A stretch of DNA of 64,000 nt, taken from positions 1-64,000 of the forward strand of contig JAMCQL010000080.1 of NCBI GenBank assembly GCA_023381615.1, in the 5' to 3' direction. The DNA is from Bacteroidota bacterium. GTDB taxonomy: Bacteria > Bacteroidota > Ignavibacteria > Kryptoniales > JAKASW01. How positions within the stretch are numbered: the stretch's first letter is position 1; each line of letters starts with the position of its first letter. The position numbers were made by a program, and so were the translations under genes. The notes below the pieces were generated by a model. That model was not told the DNA's origin. It made no database searches and saw only the letters and a list, made by a program, of their open reading frames with translations. Below are positions 1 through 6,848 of the stretch, one piece after another.

Positions 1-87
1 TCTTGAACTGGCACAGCTCAGGCAGATACGACACCTCATCTGCCCTCATGACAATGAAACAGAATTTCTATCGTACAGACTGGCAGC

Positions 88-480
88 GTGACCTCTTATG
101 ATTTTACACAAAGATTGGGACTTGACCCCCAATTAACAGATAGACAAGTTATCGAGAATTACAAGAACCTGTGGCAGATTGAAAAAGCATTCCGCATGTC
201 AAAAACGGACTTGCGAATAAGGCCGATTTACCACAGGTTGCGCCCCAGGATCGAGGCTCACGTCTGCATTGCTTTCACTGCATACTCCATCTATAAAGAA
301 TTAGAGAGGGTGCTCAAAAAAGAGAAATCGAAACTGTCTTTGAAAACTGCTGCCGAACTCACTCAAAACATGTATTCTATCACATACACTTTCCCCGAAT
401 CAATGCATACTAAAACCCAACTTCTCAAGATGGACGACCAGCAAGCCGAACTCTACCGGATCGTCCAGAAAACTTTCTAG
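88..480 (+). pseudogene. C-terminal fragment of an IS1634/IS4-type DDE transposase
   Basis: Only the last ~130 residues of a transposase remain. The block ENYKNLWQIEKAFRMSK followed by an RPIYHR..RIEAH segment is the region of the catalytic glutamate and C-terminal helices in IS1634/IS4-like DDE transposases, which normally exceed 450 aa. The reading frame is broken by stop codons at 49-57, so the GTG at 88 is not a natural start. The first two DDE aspartates are absent. A different frame (2-91) stays open from the window edge. The fragment lies ~250 nt upstream of a tRNA gene, a common insertion neighbourhood. It is almost certainly inactive unless supplied in trans. Confidence 0.75.
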
Positions 481-726
481 GGTGTCCCATTGAGGAAAAC
501 AGGAGAATCTCCTTTCGTTTTATGTGAAATTAGACGTAACTCGATGTATCAACGTTCATTTGATTGGGGATAAAACGGTAATTCAGTTGGACGAATAGCG
601 AGAGTTGAAACACTTACAAAATCTCATTCTTGTTTAGACAGCGCTCAGAGAGTATATTATTGCCGTCGTTTTCTGAATTCTTTCCTTGAAATTCTTTTGG
701 TTCAGGATTTTTTTTGAAATTGCTTT

Positions 727-810
727 GCCCGGGTGGCGGAATTGGCAGACGCGCTAGATTCAGGGTCTAGTGGCCGCAAGGTTGTGCAGGTTCGAGTCCT
801 GTCCCGGGCA
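727..810 (+). tRNA. tRNA-Leu (anticodon CAG)
   Basis: The acceptor stem GCCCGGG pairs perfectly with CCCGGGC at 803-809, with discriminator A at 810. The D-arm reads GGCGGAATTGGCAGACGC, as in class II tRNAs. The anticodon stem is CTAGA/TCTAG with loop TTCAGGG, placing CAG at 761-763. A long variable arm follows, then the T-arm with GGTTCGAGTCC. The long variable arm and resemblance to the known tRNA-Leu(CAG) support leucine. The 3' CCA is not encoded (ACAA follows). Confidence 0.95.
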
Positions 811-1291
811 CAAGTTCATCCGATTTCTTCTCAACAATTGGCCCCATCTTCTACTTGACAATAACCTAAACAACCTTTAATATTCCCGACGTAAGGCCGT
901 ACGTCAAAGCCGATTCAGAATGCAGCGCACCACTAAAATGAAGAACGTTATAAAATGAACTTTTTACGAGGTGTTAGCAAGCGAGGAATGTCTCATCAAT
1001 TACAATAACATGAATCGAGTCTATGACTATTAGAAAAGGAATCGACATATTTGACCACTCGTTTTCTTGGTTCAATTCATAACCGAGCCAGCTTTGCACA
1101 AAGGACAATGGGGGCGCATAAATTCTCGCGCAAAATGCAAGGCTAGGATTAGGCTGTCGTGTTGATCATGAGAAAGAAACCTCATGGTCTTTTCATATAG
1201 ATAAAGTTCTAATATCAACGTTTCTTGAGTTAAGCTTCTGACAGAACGAGAAGCATTCACTCCTCATGTCAGAATAAAAAAGGGAGGGCGA
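811..1291. other. Long intergenic region, 481 nt
   Basis: Lies between tRNA-Leu and the DUF2339 gene. It holds a near-consensus sigma-70 promoter (855-883) and a CATGAG-N8-CTCATG inverted repeat near 1167-1186. A 62-codon minus-strand ORF (1072-1260) has an AGGAG-like ribosome site, but its translation resembles nothing I recognise. No plus-strand ORF of note occurs before 1292, so the promoter implies either a ~400-nt leader or a small RNA. Confidence 0.5.
855..883 (+). promoter_or_regulatory. Near-consensus sigma-70 promoter
   Basis: TTGACA at 855-860 and TAATAT at 878-883 are separated by exactly 17 nt. Transcription would start near 890, about 400 nt before the next plus-strand gene. The organism's primary sigma factor may prefer other boxes (the Bacteroidota type), so activity is inferred. 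Confidence 0.55.
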
Positions 1292-2941
1292 ATGTCAGAT
1301 CGATATGAAAAACAGAGTGAAGCCGGACAAGTGAGTGAGGTTCTGAAGAACCTTGAAGCGAGAATTTCCCGCATCGAACAGCATCTCAATCTTGAACCGG
1401 TAGAATTCAAAGAAACCGCAGAAGCTGTTGTGACGCAGCGTGCGGCAGAGACTACGGATACACTGGAATTTCAAATAGGTCATTATTGGTTTGCCAAAGT
1501 TGGAATTGTTGCTCTCATCATCGGCATTGTCTTTTTGTTGCTGCAGCCGTATTCAACTTTGTTTCCAGCCTTTGCTCCTATTCTCGGTTACATCTTAGCG
1601 GGAACTGTGGCTTTGTTTTCTCGATACATGCGGAAGTCTTTCCCGTTTCTTTCCGGCTATCTTCTCGGAAGCGGTCTCGTGCTTCTCTATTTCGCCACCT
1701 TGCGTCTGCATTACTTCAGTGAACAGCCCGCATTGGCGGACAGAGCGCCTGAGATAATTCTGTTATTGATAGTCGTGATAATAAATCTGATCATTTCTTC
1801 TCGCAGAAAATCAGTTTATATGACAGCCTTAAGCTTGACGATGGGGTATGCAGCCGCCTTAATGAGCGAGTGGACATATTCGTTCTTCATAATTGTGACA
1901 GTGATGACATTATTAACTATTTACATCGAGTTGAAATACAAATGGCATCATCTTCTTACTTATGGGATCGTCTTAACGTATTTTACCTATATTCTATGGT
2001 TCATAAACAACCCTCTTGTCGGCAATCCACTTGCACTTCGAGCGTCATCATTTGGCACTGCTCTATTCGTTTTGCTTTGGGCGCTGATTTTTGCTGCTGG
2101 CAACTTCATTCGTGGAAAAGATCAGACTGAAGACAGTACAGTAATTATAAGTTCATTACTGAATGGACTTGGGGCTTATACACTTTATCTTCTGACAACG
2201 CTGACAGAATCTCAGGAGCATCTTGCCGTTTCGCATCTCGTCGCATCTTCGGTCTTCTTAATTTTAGCAATAGCATTTTGGCTGCGGGAGAAAAGCAGGT
2301 ATCAAACTTTTTTCTACGCAATGATTGGTTATGCGGCGCTAAGTGTCGCTATAATTGCTCAGTTTAAGACCCCCTATTCTTTTGTCTGGCTATGCTGGCA
2401 AAGTCTGTTGGTCGTTTCAACGTCCGTGTGGTTTCGTTCGAAGTTTATTGTGGTGACAAACTTTATAATCTACGCGATTATTTTCATCGCATATTTAGTG
2501 CTTGCGGGAACGGTGAGCGCAACCAGTCTGAGTTTTGGAGTCGTTGCATTAGTTAGCGCGCGAATCTTGAATTGGCAGAGACATCGGCTGGAGCTTCGAA
2601 CCGAACTTATGAGAAATGCGTATTTAATTGCTGCCTTCTTTATTTTTCCATACGCATTGTACTACATCGTTCCGAGCGATTACATTAGCCTGTCATGGAT
2701 AGCAGTGGCGATCCTCTATTATGTTTTGAGCTTGATTCTAAAAAGTATAAAGTACCGATGGATGGCTCTGTCCACGTTTCTTTTGACGGCTCTCTACTTG
2801 CTGATAATCGGAATCACGAAACTTGAACCCGTTTACCGGATTGTCTCCTTCCTCATACTCGGCATAGCCTTGTTGATTATATCATTCATCTACGCGAGAA
2901 CGAGGATAAAAACGAGTTCGAAAGACGAAAGTACTCATTGA
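1292..2941 (+). CDS. DUF2339 family polytopic membrane protein
   Basis: A 549-aa protein with a short N-terminal coiled-coil segment (about residues 10-35, LEARISRIEQHL) followed by more than a dozen hydrophobic segments to the C-terminus. The junction EFQIGHYWFAKVGIVALIIG matches the start of the membrane region in DUF2339 proteins, a family of unknown function found in many Gram-negative bacteria. A GGGAGGG ribosome site lies just before the ATG. The coding region ends ~60 nt before the Rieske gene, so it could be co-transcribed with the quinol-oxidising module, but nothing shows a functional link. No function should be assigned. Confidence 0.75.
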   Translation: MSDRYEKQSEAGQVSEVLKNLEARISRIEQHLNLEPVEFKETAEAVVTQRAAETTDTLEFQIGHYWFAKVGIVALIIGIVFLLLQPYSTLFPAFAPILGYILAGTVALFSRYMRKSFPFLSGYLLGSGLVLLYFATLRLHYFSEQPALADRAPEIILLLIVVIINLIISSRRKSVYMTALSLTMGYAAALMSEWTYSFFIIVTVMTLLTIYIELKYKWHHLLTYGIVLTYFTYILWFINNPLVGNPLALRASSFGTALFVLLWALIFAAGNFIRGKDQTEDSTVIISSLLNGLGAYTLYLLTTLTESQEHLAVSHLVASSVFLILAIAFWLREKSRYQTFFYAMIGYAALSVAIIAQFKTPYSFVWLCWQSLLVVSTSVWFRSKFIVVTNFIIYAIIFIAYLVLAGTVSATSLSFGVVALVSARILNWQRHRLELRTELMRNAYLIAAFFIFPYALYYIVPSDYISLSWIAVAILYYVLSLILKSIKYRWMALSTFLLTALYLLIIGITKLEPVYRIVSFLILGIALLIISFIYARTRIKTSSKDESTH

Positions 2942-3003
2942 AATTCATCATGGTCAGATATCTCATTGCAGTTTTAAACTAATTCGGAGGAGAGTAATAA
3001 ACG

Positions 3004-3450
3004 ATGAATGTTTCTGGAAATGAAAAGATGTCCCGGCGCACATTCCTGGACTATCTCATGGGATTTGGATTGCTGGCATGGCTTGGAGCGGTCCTATATC
3101 CTATAGTTGAGTACTTGAAAGTTCCCAAGCAGACTGAAGCAGCTCCATCCAGTGTTGTAGCTGGTTTGACAAAAGACTTCAAGCCGAACGAAGGAAAAGT
3201 ATTCAGGTTTGGTAATGAGCCTGCTATACTTATCGATACACCCGACGGCAAGCTTAAAGCCTTCAGCGCTGTATGTACTCATCTGCAGTGTACGGTGCAA
3301 TATCGCCCGGACATGGAAAAAATATGGTGTGCCTGTCATGGCGGAGTTTACGACCTGAACGGCAGAAACATTGCCGGTCCGCCTCCGCGACCGCTTCAGG
3401 AATATAAGGTCGTTGTCAAGGGTGACGACATAATCGTATCAAAGAGCTGA
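3004..3450 (+). CDS. Rieske 2Fe-2S protein of a bc-type quinol oxidoreductase
   Basis: 148 aa. An N-terminal twin-arginine-like start (MSRRTFLDYLMGFGLLAWLGAV) forms one membrane anchor. The cluster-binding boxes are CTHLQC (C91, H93, C96) and CACHGG (C109, C111, H112). By family rules C91, H93, C109 and H112 bind the 2Fe-2S cluster, while C96 and C111 form a disulfide. The usual CPCHGS serine is glycine here, a change associated with lower redox potential and fitting a menaquinol enzyme (inference). A GGAGGAGAG ribosome site lies upstream. A second ATG at 3028 (MSRRTF) is possible. Cytochrome b follows after 10 nt. Confidence 0.93.
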   Translation: MNVSGNEKMSRRTFLDYLMGFGLLAWLGAVLYPIVEYLKVPKQTEAAPSSVVAGLTKDFKPNEGKVFRFGNEPAILIDTPDGKLKAFSAVCTHLQCTVQYRPDMEKIWCACHGGVYDLNGRNIAGPPPRPLQEYKVVVKGDDIIVSKS

Positions 3451-3460
3451 GGAGCCACAG

Positions 3461-4534
3461 ATGAATAATGAATCAAAGTTGATGCGTTGGTTCAATAAGC
3501 GTTATGACTTAAGTCCATTTGAGCACTTCGCGAAAGAAAAAAAGGTACCGGACTTTAAGGGATCATTTTGGTATTACTTCGGGGGAGTAAGTCTTTTCCT
3601 CTTCATCGTGCAGGTCGTGACGGGCATTTTGCTTCTCATGTATTATCAGCCGGGCGCTCAGACTGCCTACGAGAGCGTACGCTTCATTGTAACGAAAGTA
3701 GAGTTTGGGTGGCTGATCAGGTCAATCCACAGTTGGTCGGCTAACTTGATGATACTGTCGGTGTTCATCCACATGTTCTCAGTGTATTTTACGAAAGCGT
3801 TTCGCACTCCGAGGGAATTGACATGGTACTCGGGTTTCCTTCTCATGTCGCTCACTTTGGTATTCGGTTTCAGCGGTTACCTCCTGCCATGGAACACCCT
3901 TTCGTACTTCGCTACGAAAGTTGGAACGGAAATAGTTGGTGTCGTTCCGGTTGTCGGCATACCTCTAATGGAGATTCTTCGCAATGGATCCGATGTAACT
4001 ACGGCTACGTTAACGCGTTTCTTCGGCTTGCACGTTGCGGTGCTGCCAGCGGTCTTCACCGTCGTTCTTGGGATACATTTGCTTTTTATCCAAGTGCAAG
4101 GAATCAGCGAACCGGAATCTTGGAAGGATATTCCCGAATCGAAGAAGAATCATATTCCGTTTTTCCCAAATTTTGTTCTCCGCGATGTGCTCCTCTGGCT
4201 GATCGTGCTGAATGTGCTCGCAATACTTGCGGTGTATTTCCCGTGGGAACTTGGGCACAAGGCTGATCCTTTCGCATCGGCGCCGGCAGGGATAAAACCC
4301 GAATGGTATTTCTTGTTTATGTTCGAGTCTTTGAAGTTCTTGCCGTCTAAATTTCTTGGTCTTGACGGCGAAGTCGTTGGAGTCATGTTCTTTGGATTGG
4401 CAGGACTCTTATGGTTTTTGATTCCGCTCTGGGATTCCCGCACGCCAAAGGGCTCGCGCAACAAAATCATCAACTATGTCGGGATCGCCGTGGTACTTTA
4501 CATAATTATTTTAACAACTATAGGAGCGAGGTAG
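3461..4534 (+). CDS. Cytochrome b subunit of a bc-type quinol oxidoreductase
   Basis: 357 aa, long enough to hold both the four-helix heme core and the following subunit-IV-like helices. Heme-ligand histidines appear in RSIHSWSANLMILSVFIH and in FFGLHVAVLP..GIHLLF, spaced as in cytochrome b/b6. The PEWY quinol-site motif is present (GIKPEWYFLF), as is the FSGYLLPW segment. Together with the Rieske protein upstream and a multiheme cytochrome downstream it forms a membrane complex that oxidises quinol. No cytochrome c1 or cytochrome f gene is nearby; the 11-heme protein takes that place in the operon. Confidence 0.93.
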   Translation: MNNESKLMRWFNKRYDLSPFEHFAKEKKVPDFKGSFWYYFGGVSLFLFIVQVVTGILLLMYYQPGAQTAYESVRFIVTKVEFGWLIRSIHSWSANLMILSVFIHMFSVYFTKAFRTPRELTWYSGFLLMSLTLVFGFSGYLLPWNTLSYFATKVGTEIVGVVPVVGIPLMEILRNGSDVTTATLTRFFGLHVAVLPAVFTVVLGIHLLFIQVQGISEPESWKDIPESKKNHIPFFPNFVLRDVLLWLIVLNVLAILAVYFPWELGHKADPFASAPAGIKPEWYFLFMFESLKFLPSKFLGLDGEVVGVMFFGLAGLLWFLIPLWDSRTPKGSRNKIINYVGIAVVLYIIILTTIGAR

Positions 4535-4536
4535 AC

Positions 4537-6006
4537 ATGGATCAGAAAATTCTCTTTGGTCTTCCTCTACTTTTCATTTTGGCTTTTGCCTCCGGAACGC
4601 AGGCACAGAAGTCGCAAACTGTCGACAAATGTTACAGTTGTCATAGGGATATTGGTTCTGATGAAGCTCAGGCGTATAAGAATGATATACATTTCAAAGC
4701 TGGTGTAACGTGCGCGGATTGCCACGGTGGAGATCCCACAGTCGAAGATCAAGATGCGGCGATGAGCCCCGCGAAAGGTTATATCGGAGTTCCAAAGGCG
4801 TCTGCAATTCCTCAGGTTTGCGGAAAATGCCACGGTCCTTCAAAGACAGAATTGAAAGAGAAGTTTCGTTTGGATGACGTCATGGATGACTTCAAGGCGA
4901 GCGTACATGGCAGGGCTCTGAGCGAGAGCAATGACGGGCCTCAATGTGTCTCTTGTCATGGGATTCACAACATTGTGAGTATTAAAGATCGTCGTTCTCC
5001 GGTTTATCCGACAAATGTGACGAAGACTTGCGCAAAGTGTCATAGCAATCCAAATTACATGAAGAAGTTCAATCCGGGACTTCCCGTCGATCAGTACGAA
5101 AAATATCTGACAAGCGTTCATGGTAAGCGAAATCAGTCCGGTGATCCGAAAGCGGCAACATGCGTCAGTTGTCATTCGAATCATTTGATCCGCGCTGTGA
5201 AGGACCCAAGGTCGCCGGTCTATCCGACTAATATTCCGCTAACATGTTCGAAGTGTCATAGTAACAAGATGTACATGGCGGAATACCATATTCCCACGAA
5301 TCAATATGACAACTACGTACAGAGTGTGCATGGTATAGCACTGTTGAAGAATTCCGATTTAAGCGCTCCGGCATGCAACTCGTGTCACGGAAATCACGGT
5401 GCTGTTCCGCCCGGCGCTGCTTCCGTTGCATCTGTATGCGGCACTTGTCATCAAGCTAACGCAGATCTCTTTGACAAAAGTGTTCACAAAAACGCTTTTG
5501 CAAAAGCAAAGCTGCCGGGCTGCGTCGTTTGCCACAGTAATCACCTTGTAAAACCGCCATCGGATAAAATGATTGGATTCGGTTCGGCGTCGGTTTGTGG
5601 AGAGTGCCACAAAGACAATTCTTCGGATTCGGCTGCATCTACGATTTTAGTGATGAAGACAACTTTGGACAGTTTGACAAATGGCCAAAAGGATGCGTCC
5701 GCGCTTTTAGCGCATGCGGAACAACTTGGAATGGACGTTTCAGATGCAAGCTATTCGCTTAGATCTGTCAATCAATCCTTGGTTGAGTCTCGCGTGCAAG
5801 TCCATGCTTTTGCTATTGCCCCAGTTGTATCTGCGGCTCAACCCGGATTGAAGATCGTTGCGGATGCACAGAAGAGCGCCTTGGGTGCCATCAACGAATA
5901 TTATTTCAGAAGAAAAGGACTGGGAGTAGCCACTTTAGTAATAACTCTTTTAGTGGTTCTCTTGTATCTGAAGATTAAACAAATAGAAAGGAAATCGAGA
6001 CAATGA
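4537..6006 (+). CDS. Undecaheme (11 CxxCH) membrane-anchored cytochrome c
   Basis: The start is the ATG at 4537 (MDQKILFGLP), 2 nt after the cytochrome b stop, with AGGAGCGAGG upstream; an earlier in-frame ATG lies inside cytochrome b. The signal peptide ends near AQAQ. I count eleven CxxCH motifs: CYSCH, CADCH, CGKCH, CVSCH, CAKCH, CVSCH, CSKCH, CNSCH, CGTCH, CVVCH, CGECH. Several are followed by H-N-H or G-N-H segments that could supply distal ligands. The C-terminus has a heme-free ~100-residue helical part and one transmembrane helix. It probably accepts electrons from the Rieske/cytochrome b pair in the periplasm. The end overlaps the next gene by 4 nt. Confidence 0.9.
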   Translation: MDQKILFGLPLLFILAFASGTQAQKSQTVDKCYSCHRDIGSDEAQAYKNDIHFKAGVTCADCHGGDPTVEDQDAAMSPAKGYIGVPKASAIPQVCGKCHGPSKTELKEKFRLDDVMDDFKASVHGRALSESNDGPQCVSCHGIHNIVSIKDRRSPVYPTNVTKTCAKCHSNPNYMKKFNPGLPVDQYEKYLTSVHGKRNQSGDPKAATCVSCHSNHLIRAVKDPRSPVYPTNIPLTCSKCHSNKMYMAEYHIPTNQYDNYVQSVHGIALLKNSDLSAPACNSCHGNHGAVPPGAASVASVCGTCHQANADLFDKSVHKNAFAKAKLPGCVVCHSNHLVKPPSDKMIGFGSASVCGECHKDNSSDSAASTILVMKTTLDSLTNGQKDASALLAHAEQLGMDVSDASYSLRSVNQSLVESRVQVHAFAIAPVVSAAQPGLKIVADAQKSALGAINEYYFRRKGLGVATLVITLLVVLLYLKIKQIERKSRQ

Positions 6007-6575
6007 AAGGAATAATTGTGATTTTGACTCTTGCTTTTGTGTTTATGCTCGCAGTAAGTCTGACGTTTGCACAGTCCGCGACAACAAGTGGACAAGACAG
6101 CACTTACAAGTACATGGGCGTCGCTAAATGTAAGATGTGCCACAACACAGAGAAGATCGGAGCTCAATTCAAGATATGGCAGTCGTCGAAGCATGCCCAG
6201 GCATTTGCGGACCTTGCATCGGATACGGCGAAAGCGGTGGCGAAAGCAAGAGGCATCGATGATCCGCAAAAAGCTCCTCAGTGTTTGAGATGTCATGAGA
6301 CAGGCTACGGGGAACCGGCGGCGATGTTCGAAGCGACGTTTAATCCACAAGATGGTGTGCAGTGCGAATCGTGCCATGGAGCAGGAAGCGATTACTGGAA
6401 AATGGCAACAATGAAAGATATCTATGCCAAGAAAATTGACGGGACTCAGTTTGGTTTGATTTTGCCAAACAAGGAAGTTTGTGTTAAGTGTCATAATCAG
6501 GAGAGTCCCTTCTTCCACGGATTCGATTTTTCTGCCGACAGTGCGAAGATAGCGCATCCGATTCCAGCGAATTAG
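6003..6575 (+). CDS. Tetraheme cytochrome c554-like protein
   Basis: 190 aa with a cleavable signal peptide (ends near TFAQ). There are four CxxCH motifs: CKMCH, CLRCH, CESCH and CVKCH. The pattern YMGVAKCKMCHNT, QFKIWQSSKHAQAF and DGVQCESCHGAGSDY is typical of the cytochrome c554 family of periplasmic electron carriers. The start overlaps the previous stop (ATGA), so it is translationally coupled to the 11-heme gene. It is clearly paralogous to the protein at 56937-57488, sharing the IAHPxP ending. It is likely a soluble shuttle taking electrons from the bc-like module. Confidence 0.88.
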   Translation: MKGIIVILTLAFVFMLAVSLTFAQSATTSGQDSTYKYMGVAKCKMCHNTEKIGAQFKIWQSSKHAQAFADLASDTAKAVAKARGIDDPQKAPQCLRCHETGYGEPAAMFEATFNPQDGVQCESCHGAGSDYWKMATMKDIYAKKIDGTQFGLILPNKEVCVKCHNQESPFFHGFDFSADSAKIAHPIPAN

Positions 6576-6737
6576 AGTTGCCAACGCCGCATGCAAATCA
6601 TGTCATGACAGCATAATAGCGCTGCTCGGTGCAGTTGCAGGCATCAATGCGTTTGCTGTCGCGAATGCCAATTCGCAAATCAATGTGGGAGGCGCAGCTT
6701 CGCTAGTATATTTGCATAAATTAGCCATTCTGGCGGC

Positions 6738-6761
6738 AAGGTGGTCCGGCCACTTGTTTTT
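6738..6761 (+). terminator. Possible rho-independent terminator of the bc-cytochrome operon
   Basis: GTGG-TCCGG-CCAC with one or two flanking pairs, followed by TTGTTTTT. The stem is short (about 6 bp), so this is a weak call. It sits between the c554-like gene and the next kinase gene, where a terminator is expected. Confidence 0.4.
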
Positions 6762-6848
6762 GCCTCCTTCTAATTGTAAACTTTGGTGAATCGCCATTCT
6801 CCCATACGAGAGGGAATTTAACGCTGCGAATGAAAAGAGAGGTGAATA

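Noticed and set aside
1072-1260. Minus-strand ORF of 62 codons with an AGGAG-like ribosome site
   Set aside because: No recognisable domain; only two cysteines (CPLC) at the end; in a gap with a plus-strand promoter. Not strong enough to call a gene.
4411-4536. Upstream in-frame start for the 11-heme cytochrome
   Set aside because: Lies inside cytochrome b; ATG 4537 has a ribosome site and a proper signal peptide.
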